From: an uncultured Balneolaceae bacterium
GTDB taxonomy: Bacteria; Bacteroidota; Rhodothermia; Balneolales; Balneolaceae
DNA: 28,952 nt
Direction: 5' to 3'
Assembly (NCBI GenBank): GCA_937982515.1
Contig: CALJMB010000345.1
Location: 1 to 28,952, forward strand
The translations under genes and the position numbers were made by a program. Below are positions 1-7,818 of the stretch, piece by piece (the first letter of the stretch is position 1; each line of letters opens with the position of its first letter). Under the pieces are notes generated by a model. The model was not told the origin of the DNA. It saw only the letters and a program-made list of their open reading frames with translations, and did no database searches.

Positions 1-281
1 AGATGCGCCTAATCCGCCCAAAGACACGCCGCACGTTGAATGTCCACACGCCCTAATACGGATGCCTGGAGATGTCTGGCCTTGTGCAAGAGACCTCTAC
101 TACATCGCCTGTAATCCCCAGGATTTTACCTCCCGGAGGGTTCTCTTGAAATTGGTTTATACGGAGCTATTTTCTAACTTTTCAAACTCATTAATCTAAC
201 TGGTGATACGAGAATACAGCACATTCAGGCTGAACTATTATTCTGTGTTTTTGTGTTTCCGTGGTTACTAAAGAACAGCCC
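1..281. other. Non-coding region upstream of polX
   Basis: No convincing gene is seen here. A short self-complementary stretch (CCTCC-C-GGAGG) lies near 130-140. A weak Bacteroidota-style promoter candidate has TTG at 146-148 and TATTTTC at 168-174 with 19 nt between, but it is only a partial match to the TTTG/TAnnTTTG consensus known from that phylum. The last part (241-268) is a 9-nt-periodic repeat described separately. Confidence 0.5.
241..268 (+). repeat. 9-nt-periodic TGTGTTT-type intergenic repeat
   Basis: The stretch reads as three near-copies of a 9-nt unit: TCTGTGTTT, TTGTGTTTC, CGTGGTTA. Sequences of this style (TCTGTGTTCTCTGTGTC-like) are, from general experience, common between genes in many bacterial genomes. 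A related stretch lies in the opposite orientation at 28651-28669. A possible GTG start for polX at 261 falls inside this repeat, which is one reason to prefer the ATG at 282. Confidence 0.45.
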
Positions 282-2036
282 ATGCCCGTAACAAATGAAG
301 AAGTAGCCGAACGGCTGCGAGAAATATACAAACTGATGCAGCTGGCCGGAGAGAATCGGTTTCGCGCCATAGCCTTCGACCGTGCTGCTCAAACGATCGA
401 ATCCCTCAACGACGACATCAACAAGTACATCGAAACCGATACGCTGACCAACATAAAGGGTATTGGTGCTTCTATAGCGGAGGATATCAAATCGTACGCC
501 GAAACAGGCACAATTGCCATCCTCGAAGACCTGCGCGACCGCATCCCCGACGGAATCATCCAATGGCTGAATATATCGGGACTTGGCCCCAAGGGTATTG
601 CCAAAATCCATAAAGAGCTGGGAATAACCGAGCTTGACGAGCTGAAAGAAGCCTGCAAAGACGGCCGGGTAGCCGGGCTGCCCGGGATGGGGGAGAAATC
701 CGCTCAGAAAATATTAACCTCCATAGCCTGGATGGAACAGTTCGGGGAACGCCGGCGGCTGGATGAAGCCACAGAGATAGCCGAGCCCCTGTTCAATTTC
801 ATGAAGAACCGCGAAGGCGTGCAGCAGATCGAAATAGCCGGTTCACTTCGCCGCTCTAAAGAGACCATTGGCGATATTGATATTCTTATCGGAGCAGAAG
901 AACAGTACATCAATGACCTCTTCGATGCCTTTGTCAGCCACGATCTGGTACTCTCTGTGCTGGGACGGGGAGATACCAAAAGTTCCGTTCGTACCAAAGG
1001 AGGTTTGCAGACAGACCTCCGCATCGTGCAGCCCCGCCAGTTCCCTGCCGCCCTCATCTACTTTACCGGCAGCAAAGAGCACAACGTGGTGTTGCGGCAA
1101 CGCGCCCGGGAACGTGGCATGGCGCTGAATGAATACGGGCTGTTCAAACTGGATAACGAAGGCAACACCGACTTCTTCCAACCCGTTGAATACACTTCCG
1201 AAGCCGATATCTATAAGAAACTCGGACTCAACTATATCCCTCCCGAGCTGCGCGAAGATCGCAGTGAGTTTGAGTATTTCGAAAAACATGAGCAGATGGA
1301 TTTGGTCACGGAAGAAGACATTCAGGGAGTGATCCATGCCCACAGCACGTGGAGCGATGGCAAATACACCATACGGCAAATGGCCGAAGCCTGCATAGAG
1401 CGGGGATACAAGTATTTGGGCATCACGGATCACTCCAGGACCGCGGCCTATGCCGGCGGACTTACAGAAGATGAGGTCAGGCGGCAGTGGGAGGAGATCG
1501 ATCAGCTGAATGAAGAATTTTCCGGCAGCGGCTTCCGTATATTCAAAGGCATCGAGTCTGACATTTTGAGCGATGGCAGCCTGGATTACAGCGATGAAAT
1601 ATTGGAGGGATTTGACTTTGTAATAGCCAGCGTTCACCAGAGTCTGGAGATGCCCCGGGCCAAAATAATGGAACGCTTTCGCAATGCCATCCGCCATCCC
1701 GCCACCCGCATCATCGGGCATCCGACCGGCCGGCTGCTGCTAAAACGGGAAGGCAGCGACCTGGACTTAAACGAACTCATCGAACTGGCAGCTGAACATA
1801 ACACGGCTATAGAAATTAATGCCAACCCTCATCGGCTGGATCTGGACTGGAGGTACGGAAACAAGGCACGGGAGGTGGGACTGATGTCCTCCATCAACCC
1901 GGACGCCCATTCTGTGGCGGGCATAGATACCATCTCTTACGGAGTGCGCATAGCACGCAAGGCCAAGTTCGAAAAAGAACGGATTCTCAATACGAAATCG
2001 GCTGACGAGGTTAACGCCTGGTTTAAGGCCAGGTAA
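282..2036 (+). CDS. polX: DNA polymerase X family protein with PHP domain (PolX)
   Basis: This is a PolX-type repair polymerase: a Pol-beta-like nucleotidyltransferase fused to a C-terminal PHP phosphoesterase, expected to act in the cytoplasm in gap filling and base excision repair. The frame can be read from a GTG at 261 (591 residues). In that numbering the N-terminal 8-kDa and helix-hairpin-helix region has GIGASIAEDI (67-76), SGLGPKGIAKI (about 106-116) and LPGMGEKSAQKI (140-151). The palm has GSLRR (194-198), the catalytic DID (205-207) and a third Asp near 252, followed by YFTGSKEHN (267-275). The PHP domain begins near 357 with HAHSTWSDG, followed by TDHS, SVHQS, GHPTGR and NPDAHS, so its metal-binding histidines look intact. 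I start at the ATG at 282 because the family normally begins close to this point and the GTG lies in an intergenic repeat. Length is typical of bacterial PolX (about 570-580 residues). It is followed by a terminator and looks monocistronic. Confidence 0.93.
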   Translation: MPVTNEEVAERLREIYKLMQLAGENRFRAIAFDRAAQTIESLNDDINKYIETDTLTNIKGIGASIAEDIKSYAETGTIAILEDLRDRIPDGIIQWLNISGLGPKGIAKIHKELGITELDELKEACKDGRVAGLPGMGEKSAQKILTSIAWMEQFGERRRLDEATEIAEPLFNFMKNREGVQQIEIAGSLRRSKETIGDIDILIGAEEQYINDLFDAFVSHDLVLSVLGRGDTKSSVRTKGGLQTDLRIVQPRQFPAALIYFTGSKEHNVVLRQRARERGMALNEYGLFKLDNEGNTDFFQPVEYTSEADIYKKLGLNYIPPELREDRSEFEYFEKHEQMDLVTEEDIQGVIHAHSTWSDGKYTIRQMAEACIERGYKYLGITDHSRTAAYAGGLTEDEVRRQWEEIDQLNEEFSGSGFRIFKGIESDILSDGSLDYSDEILEGFDFVIASVHQSLEMPRAKIMERFRNAIRHPATRIIGHPTGRLLLKREGSDLDLNELIELAAEHNTAIEINANPHRLDLDWRYGNKAREVGLMSSINPDAHSVAGIDTISYGVRIARKAKFEKERILNTKSADEVNAWFKAR

Positions 2037-2103
2037 ATTCTGCTGCCGACTTTGCCAGCGTTGAATCATCCCAATCCGGCATATCAGTTTTAGACAGGAA
2101 TAG

Positions 2104-2130
2104 TCTCCCCTCAAGGGGAGAGTTTTCTTT
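2104..2130 (+). terminator. Rho-independent terminator after polX
   Basis: A perfect 7-bp stem, TCTCCCC/GGGGAGA, closes a TCAA tetraloop (2104-2121) and is followed by GTTTTCTTT. It lies 68 nt past the polX stop and ends about 50 nt before the aldo/keto reductase start, so it separates the two transcription units on the + strand. Confidence 0.8.
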
Positions 2131-2183
2131 ACCCGGACTCACATTAATTTTACAAAGCTAATAACCCTAATAGTTAATCACTC

Positions 2184-3182
2184 ATGGAATACAGAAAACT
2201 CGGAGACAGCGACCTGGAACTTTCCGTTATCACCTTTGGCGCATGGGCCGCCGGTGGCTGGATGTGGGGAGGAGTCGAACAAAACAAATCAGTCGAAGCC
2301 ATTCAGGCGGCTTATGACCTCGGCGTTACCTCCATCGATACCGCCCCTGCCTACGGGCAAGGGCTGAGCGAAAAGATTGTAGGCGAAGCCATCCGGAACA
2401 TCGGGAGAGACAACGTACAAATTCTCACAAAATTCGGTCTGCGCTGGGATACCGACAAAGGCGCATTCCGCTTTAATAGTGTAGACAACAGCGGGAATCC
2501 CATCGCCATGCATATGTACTCTTCAAAAGAGAGTGTCATAAAAGAGTGTGAAGAGAGCCTGAAGCGGCTTAACACCGATTATATCGATCTGTACCAAATA
2601 CACTGGCCCGACCCAACCACGCCCATTGAGGAGACGATGGAAGCTCTGGCCTTGCTGAAAGAGCAGGGAAAAATACGTGAAGCGGGCGTATGCAACTACA
2701 CTGTGGAGCAACTGAAAACAGCGGAGAAAACAATAAAGCTCGCCTCTAACCAGGTTCCGTACAGCATGGTGCGAAGAGACATTGAAGAGGAAGTAGTGCC
2801 CTATTGCATCGAAAACAATAAAGGGATTTTGGCCTACAGCCCTCTGCAAAGAGGCTTGCTTACCGGTAAGATGACGCCGGGGTACGCGTTTGGCGAAGGA
2901 GATACGAGGCCAAAAGAACGATATTTTGTGGATGAAAATATCAGGCGAACCAATGCGATGCTGGACAACATCAGGCCGATAGCCAAAGAGAAGAAGGCTA
3001 CACTGGCACAGCTGGTGATACGGTGGACCCTTCAGCAGCCGGGCATCACTATCGCGCTGGTAGGCGCCCGCAATCCAGAGCAGGCCATCCAGAATGCCAA
3101 GGCGGCAGATATTATGCTGAGCGCCGGCGAGCTTGAATTCATTGATCAACAGCTGGCCGAACTGGAACTGGTTACCGTATAA
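2184..3182 (+). CDS. Aldo/keto reductase
   Basis: A 332-residue TIM-barrel NAD(P)H-dependent oxidoreductase of the aldo/keto reductase superfamily, cytoplasmic with no signal peptide. The catalytic tetrad can be read as D52 and Y57 (IDTAPAYG), K83 (LTKFG) and H140 (YQIHWPDP). The C-terminal cofactor-binding part has LQRGLLTGK and VGARNPEQ, typical of the AKR11/AKR12-like bacterial groups. Length and domain are complete. The true substrate cannot be told from sequence. It has its own space between the polX terminator and the convergent sigma factor gene, so it need not belong to the sugar-acid locus. The start is the only in-frame ATG that keeps the conserved N-terminal strand; no strong Shine-Dalgarno is present. 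Confidence 0.92.
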   Translation: MEYRKLGDSDLELSVITFGAWAAGGWMWGGVEQNKSVEAIQAAYDLGVTSIDTAPAYGQGLSEKIVGEAIRNIGRDNVQILTKFGLRWDTDKGAFRFNSVDNSGNPIAMHMYSSKESVIKECEESLKRLNTDYIDLYQIHWPDPTTPIEETMEALALLKEQGKIREAGVCNYTVEQLKTAEKTIKLASNQVPYSMVRRDIEEEVVPYCIENNKGILAYSPLQRGLLTGKMTPGYAFGEGDTRPKERYFVDENIRRTNAMLDNIRPIAKEKKATLAQLVIRWTLQQPGITIALVGARNPEQAIQNAKAADIMLSAGELEFIDQQLAELELVTV

Positions 3183-3277
3183 ACGGCTTGTTATTATTGC
3201 TGAAAGATGATCCCTTCAGTTTCTGCAGACGTACTGGTTTAGCACTTAGCACATCAGGGTTCAATAAAGTAGCCGGT

Positions 3278-3850
3278 CTATAGATAAGATGAAAACTTTT
3301 CACGGAGCAACTTTAAAGCCCTGGATATTTGAGTCTCGACGGTGTTGACTGATATTTCCAGTACGTCTGCGATTTCTTTATAACTCATGTCCTCATATCG
3401 GCTAAGAATAAAAACCAATCTCCGTTTTTCGGGCAACTCTTCTATAGCCTTTTTTATTTCCCCTAACAAAAACTTGTTATGAATCTTATCATCTAATTCT
3501 TTTGGCACTAATGAAAATGAATGAAGAGCTTTTTTCTCTTCTTCCCATTTCTGTACCACCTGCTGGTGCCTGAGGTAGTCGATTGCCTTATTTCTGCCTA
3601 TCTTGTATATATATGTTTTTATGTTTTCATCGGAATTTAAAGTCTTTCGATATTCCCAGACCTTTAAAAAAACTTCCTGTACCAGCTCCTCTGCAATATG
3701 TGTACTTTTTACATAACCCCACAAAAATCGGTGCAGATTTGAATAATGTAAACGAAAAAGTTGTTCAAACGCTTCTGCACTACCGTTACAAATTCTTGTA
3801 ACAAGCTCTCCTCCTGTTGACCGGTAACTATATTGTGGGGCTGTTTTCAA
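3278..3850 (-). CDS. ECF-type RNA polymerase sigma factor
   Basis: A 190-residue sigma-70 factor of the extracytoplasmic-function type, in the group typical of Bacteroidota SusC/FecR systems. Region 2 spans about residues 27-97 (EELVQEVFLKVWE, then YIYKIGRNKAIDYLR), and region 4 about 130-183 (ELPEKRRLVFILSR, then YKEIADVLEISVNTVETQISRAL helix-turn-helix). Regions 3 and 1 are absent, as expected. It is the only sigma factor in the window and the FecR at 22877-24001 has no sigma neighbour, so the two are probably partners although about 19 kb apart at opposite ends of the locus. The start is awkward: the codon at 3850 is TTG, while an ATG 5 nt upstream is out of frame and meets a stop after two codons. 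No other in-frame start exists before region 2. Confidence 0.9.
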   Translation of the reverse strand: MKTAPQYSYRSTGGELVTRICNGSAEAFEQLFRLHYSNLHRFLWGYVKSTHIAEELVQEVFLKVWEYRKTLNSDENIKTYIYKIGRNKAIDYLRHQQVVQKWEEEKKALHSFSLVPKELDDKIHNKFLLGEIKKAIEELPEKRRLVFILSRYEDMSYKEIADVLEISVNTVETQISRALKLLREKFSSYL

Positions 3851-4210
3851 AACATAAAACTTAGATTTTATAATTATTCCTATTTACCCATCTAAACAAA
3901 CAGTAAATACTTTTTATAAACTAACCATAAGCGATTATTTATTAATGGAATAACTAAATTAATAATTTGCATGATATAATCAACGCCCTTTCACCAATCT
4001 TTAAATTCCGACTAAAATATTAAAGAGTCCCAATACAGCCCGGTTGAAAAATAAAAGATTATGGAGGTATCAGTTCTCCCAAACCTTAATTCATATGAGA
4101 CTAGAGAGTTGATATATATAGAGAGAGATACTGTTAAGAGATGAGGTTTGTCGGGAAAGTCAGAATATTCCGTCTCTTAATATGCCATGGAGCACATTCC
4201 GAATGGTATC
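3851..4210. other. AT-rich gap between sigma factor and RraA-like gene
   Basis: This 360-nt stretch holds no recognisable gene. It is very AT-rich next to the sigma gene (roughly 3851-3975), which suits a promoter for that gene, but I cannot fix promoter boxes with confidence. Its other end carries an imperfect hairpin at 4134-4180, noted separately. Confidence 0.5.
4134..4180 (-). other. Imperfect hairpin downstream of the last RraA-like gene
   Basis: TTAAGAGATG (4134-4143) pairs with CGTCTCTTAA (4171-4180): nine Watson-Crick pairs and one G-U, closing a 27-nt loop. It starts about 30 nt past the stop of the RraA-like gene on the - strand. No U-tract follows, so it is only a possible transcript end or RNA-stability element. 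Confidence 0.35.
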
Positions 4211-5161
4211 TTACCAGGTGCGTTGCTGCAGGTATTCCTGCATCCTGTCAATGGGTACAGGCAACTGTTCTTCGCGATTTTCTTTAAGCCAATTCAGAAA
4301 GTCTTCTTCCATCTCCTCTGACCATCTGGTATCAACCTGCCCGGCCGTATATATACCCGCCTTCATCCGTTCTTGTGCAAATTCATCCCGCAATTGTACA
4401 ATCTCGGCTGTTACAACGATTGGCTCCACCATATGTGGCGGGATGAAAACAACCCCATTTTTTTTGGCGAGAACTACATCCCCGGGTACAACCGTTACGT
4501 CTCCGATACGAATAGGGACATTGATACCCATAAGAGTAGTTTCTTCCAGAAAAGACGGATGCCAGTCTCTTGCAAATGCATTGAATCCTTCTATTTTCTC
4601 CAAATCTTCCACATCACGAAGTGAACCGTTAAAGATGACTCCTGTCCCGGATCTGGAAAAAATGGAATTACCCAGATTATTTCCTATTAAGGTACCCTGA
4701 GCAATCTTTCCGTATGAATCGGCAAGGTACACATCTCCTTCTTGCAACATGTCAATAGGCCAGGTATTCATTGGTCCTACATGTCCTGCTTCTGTTCCAT
4801 GTTGCACCAACTGTTCTTTAACATCCGGCCGCTCGGGCATATACATAGTTGTGAAAGCCCTTCCCACAATTGGCCGGTCCTCATGGAGTTTTTTCCAGCC
4901 ACCTTCGAATTGATTGCGATAGCCCATCTCATACAGATACTGCCAGGCATCCTCAACCCGGATATTTTTTAACCTTTCGAGAAGGTCATCAGAAACCTTT
5001 GGCCGGCCATCAGGCAGGCGCTCACCCTCCCACCGTGATGTATAAAATTGAATCTGGTCATCAGAAGCTACTATATGGTCGTTACTGGCAGACTGGCTTA
5101 TCGCTGAAACTGTCAGCACAAAAGTAAAAAGCAGAATACAAATTAAAGTCTTTTCTTTCAT
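4211..5161 (-). CDS. Exported RraA-like family protein (possible metal-dependent keto-acid aldolase), copy 1
   Basis: A 316-residue member of the RraA/HMG-aldolase family. Characterised relatives are divalent-metal-dependent pyruvate aldolases or decarboxylases, and E. coli RraA is an RNase E inhibitor. The protein starts with a Sec signal peptide (KEKT, a hydrophobic run, then SAISQS, cleavage near residue 24), so it should work in the periplasm, which argues against an RNase E role. The core keeps the family pattern: IGNNLG, then GTGVIFNGSLRD with the Arg-Asp pair at about 182-183 that binds substrate carboxylate and metal in aldolases, then PGDVVLAKKNGVVFIP. N- and C-terminal extensions beyond the usual about 160-230-residue core are shared with the two paralogues here. 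ATG at 5161 is preferred over an in-frame TTG at 5176 because AAAGGG precedes it. It follows the lactonase gene by 70 nt. Confidence 0.85.
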   Translation of the reverse strand: MKEKTLICILLFTFVLTVSAISQSASNDHIVASDDQIQFYTSRWEGERLPDGRPKVSDDLLERLKNIRVEDAWQYLYEMGYRNQFEGGWKKLHEDRPIVGRAFTTMYMPERPDVKEQLVQHGTEAGHVGPMNTWPIDMLQEGDVYLADSYGKIAQGTLIGNNLGNSIFSRSGTGVIFNGSLRDVEDLEKIEGFNAFARDWHPSFLEETTLMGINVPIRIGDVTVVPGDVVLAKKNGVVFIPPHMVEPIVVTAEIVQLRDEFAQERMKAGIYTAGQVDTRWSEEMEEDFLNWLKENREEQLPVPIDRMQEYLQQRTW

Positions 5162-5231
5162 AAGGCCCTTTAACAATTTGGGTTATTTTTATGAGTGATA
5201 TAAAAAAACGCAATGCTGATAACTTAACATA

Positions 5232-6386
5232 TTATTCAAGTACCAGCTGGGTTAGACAAACTGCCATCGGTACATCGGTTTGGGTTTCTTCATACTTTAG
5301 TTGTCCGGTAGTCTCATCTCTGCGAAATATGGCGACATTGTCATCATCTCTGTTTGCGACCAGAATAAACTCTCCTTCCCGATCGATCATAAAATTACGT
5401 GGATGTCGGCCTCTAGTTGGTTCGTGGCCTGCTAAGGTTAACTCACCTGTTGACTCGTCAATTTCATACATCACCAGACTTTCATGGCCCCGGTTTGATG
5501 CATACAGAAATTTACCGTCGGGTGAGATATGAATATCAGCAGCTGTATTATCTCCTTCAAAATCATCCGGCAGCATATCTATACGCTGTATCTGTGTCAA
5601 TGCTCCGGTAGATTGGTTAACCTGAAATACCGCTACTGTGCTGCTTAGCTCTTCAGCAGAGTAGGCAAACTCACCACTGCGATGAATTGTAAAGTGCCTG
5701 GGGCCTGATCCCGGGGTATTTTCCACATATGGCTGCTCAGCCGGATTAAGTTCACCGGTTGTCTGGTTCACTTCATAGATCATAACTCTGTCAATGCCCA
5801 AATCGGAAACATAAATAAAGCGCCCGTCTGCCGAGGGGATGACAGAGTGTACGTGAGGGCCATTCTGTCGCTGTTGGTTAATGCTGCTCCCCTTGTGTTG
5901 AATTACATCCGCCGCTTCACTCAGACTTCCATCATCATTAATTAGAAAAACACTCAGGTTCCCGGCACCATAATTGGATACATAAGCAAACCTTCCTTTT
6001 GGATCAATGCTTACATGTGCAGGTCCCTGCCCCTCAACCGACCGTTCATTAATCCGGATAAGCATACCTGTCTGCCGGTTAATTTTGTAAGCTGTTATCG
6101 TGCCATGGTTTGTATCTTCTGAATAAGCTTCACCGCTTACAGAATACAAATAGTTTTTCTCAGGATGCAACGCCTGAAAGTTAGGCCCTTCCCGGTCACC
6201 GACTGTTTGTATCTCGGTAAGCCGGCCTGTATTTCGGTCAAACTCAAACACGTACAACCCCCGACTCCCCCGGCCAGAAAATGTCCCTACATAAATAATT
6301 TCTTTTGTGGTCTGTACTTCACTACATCCCCCGGCGCTGTTTGTTATTATTAGGAGAAATAAAAAAAATGTTATTGGCTTAGACAT
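5232..6386 (-). CDS. Lactonase, seven-bladed beta-propeller family, probable lipoprotein
   Basis: A 384-residue protein of the 6-phosphogluconolactonase-like (lactonase_7, Pgl/YbhE-type) propeller family. Repeating blades are visible as YVGTF...GLYVFEFDRNTG, YVSNYGAGNLSVF, YVSDLGIDRVMIYEVNQTTG, FLYASNRGHESLVMYEIDESTG and FILVANRDDDNVAIF. The N terminus is a hydrophobic signal ending NSAGGC (Cys 21), a fair lipobox, so the enzyme is probably anchored facing the periplasm. A periplasmic lactonase would hydrolyse the aldonolactone made by the PQQ dehydrogenase encoded upstream in the same locus; this is inference, since the family also includes other lactonases. Start: ATG at 6386 is chosen over an in-frame TTG at 6392. 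It sits between a BASS transporter and an RraA-like gene on the same strand. Confidence 0.88.
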   Translation of the reverse strand: MSKPITFFLFLLIITNSAGGCSEVQTTKEIIYVGTFSGRGSRGLYVFEFDRNTGRLTEIQTVGDREGPNFQALHPEKNYLYSVSGEAYSEDTNHGTITAYKINRQTGMLIRINERSVEGQGPAHVSIDPKGRFAYVSNYGAGNLSVFLINDDGSLSEAADVIQHKGSSINQQRQNGPHVHSVIPSADGRFIYVSDLGIDRVMIYEVNQTTGELNPAEQPYVENTPGSGPRHFTIHRSGEFAYSAEELSSTVAVFQVNQSTGALTQIQRIDMLPDDFEGDNTAADIHISPDGKFLYASNRGHESLVMYEIDESTGELTLAGHEPTRGRHPRNFMIDREGEFILVANRDDDNVAIFRRDETTGQLKYEETQTDVPMAVCLTQLVLE

Positions 6387-6497
6387 ACACAACTTCTTTA
6401 ATTTAACTTATGACAACAATTGATATTTAAGTACCCATTCTCAAATCCGCCAAGTGCCATGCCATATGTGATTCTCTTTCAGGTTAACCCTTTCTCA

Positions 6498-7652
6498 CTA
6501 TTCTGATGCAACCTTACCTTTACCTGGTGTAGCAGCATCCACATCTTCAGAAGAATTGCTTACTGGCAGTTCCTCCTTCAGAGCCCGGCGTCGCCACCAG
6601 TTGGCAAGGGTTGAGCCCGACACATCCATCCACGGTCCGAATACTGCGGGGGCTAATCCTACCGTGGCTATCTTACCCATTTCTGCCGCCAGCCCGGAGG
6701 CCATTCCGCCGTTTTGCATGCCAACCTCCAGAGCAATGGTTCTGCAGGACTGCTCATCCATGCCCAGCAGCCTGCTGCCCCAGTAGCCAAACAGATATCC
6801 TGCAGTGTTATGAATGATAGCAGCCATAACCACTAACAACCCAATGGAGACCAGAGAGTCGCGCCCGGCCGCCGTTATAATGGTAATAATCACAATGATG
6901 CCCACCATCGAGACCACAGGCATCACATCATCCAGCCATTTGGCTTTCCCGTGTAAAAAGTGGTTGAATACCAGCCCCAGTACTATGGGAACGATGATCA
7001 TATTTAGAATACTAAACATCATGCTGTAAGCATCGATAGGAACAAATTGTCCGGCCAGCAGCTCCATCAAAAGAGGGGTCACAAAGGGGGAGACCATCGT
7101 CGCGACAGCTGTTAAAGAAATTGATAAAGCCAGGTTGGCCCCGGCTATAAAGGCCATCACATTAGATGCCACTCCGCCGGGGCAAGACCCGATCAACACG
7201 ACTCCGGCGGCAACTTCCGCCGGAAAGTCAAAGGCCAGTGCCAGACTGATACCGAGCATCGGCATAATTGTGAACTGGCAGGCCATCCCTACCACCACCC
7301 CACGGGGAGTCTTCAACACCCTGGCAAAATCATCCAGGCTCAGCTGAGTACCCATTCCAAACATAATGAGCTGAATTAGTGGAACAATCAGGTTACTCAG
7401 CTTATAGCCGCCCACCTCCAGGAGATACTCCGGATAAAACATAGCAAAAGATACCGAAGCAAATATCCAAATTGAGAATGAAAACGACTTAAACAACGTA
7501 TCCGTCCCCCTCACGCCAACCGCCAGCGAAGCAAACATTAACACCATCAAGGGGCCGGCTGCCGATGAACCGTATCCCAGCACCAGTAAAATGCCAATAG
7601 AAACAAAACACAACAGGCTTATATATAGCAGTATTTTATATAATTTCTGCAT
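6498..7652 (-). CDS. BASS-family sodium-dependent organic anion transporter, copy 1
   Basis: A 384-residue inner-membrane protein with about ten hydrophobic segments, of the bile acid:sodium symporter (BASS) family. Family marks are MFGMGTQLS near 97-105, the crossover motif PGGVASN (158-164) and EVGMQN (309-314), which supplies Glu, Gln and Asn residues of the sodium sites known from BASS structures. Other BASS proteins move pyruvate (plant BASS2) or ketopantoate (Salmonella PanS), so import of a 2-keto acid made in the periplasm fits the surrounding genes. That substrate is inferred. The C-terminal tail of about 30 residues is polar and probably cytoplasmic. It is collinear with copy 2 at 13729-14898 without a gap over the first 320 residues, and both copies follow an enolase-superfamily gene. 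Confidence 0.9.
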   Translation of the reverse strand: MQKLYKILLYISLLCFVSIGILLVLGYGSSAAGPLMVLMFASLAVGVRGTDTLFKSFSFSIWIFASVSFAMFYPEYLLEVGGYKLSNLIVPLIQLIMFGMGTQLSLDDFARVLKTPRGVVVGMACQFTIMPMLGISLALAFDFPAEVAAGVVLIGSCPGGVASNVMAFIAGANLALSISLTAVATMVSPFVTPLLMELLAGQFVPIDAYSMMFSILNMIIVPIVLGLVFNHFLHGKAKWLDDVMPVVSMVGIIVIITIITAAGRDSLVSIGLLVVMAAIIHNTAGYLFGYWGSRLLGMDEQSCRTIALEVGMQNGGMASGLAAEMGKIATVGLAPAVFGPWMDVSGSTLANWWRRRALKEELPVSNSSEDVDAATPGKGKVASE

Positions 7653-7818
7653 CTAATCTTTAGTTTGGAATTAGAAAAATTAGCCATTCCTGAATGAAAT
7701 GAAGAGCATCAAGCAACCACAATCAAATAACAAAACACGTTTAATTGTTACAATCGCTTAATTACTCCCCCTTTCAGTATAAAACCAAAATAAAAAAGGG
7801 AACTGTTGCCTTTCTAAG

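Noticed and set aside
843..1721. A 292-codon open frame antisense to polX
   Set aside because: It is a shadow of polX, which has all catalytic motifs in the + frame.
4211..5161. Reading the RraA-like proteins as RNase E regulators
   Set aside because: They carry signal peptides and lie among sugar-acid enzymes, so a cytoplasmic RNA-decay role is unlikely.
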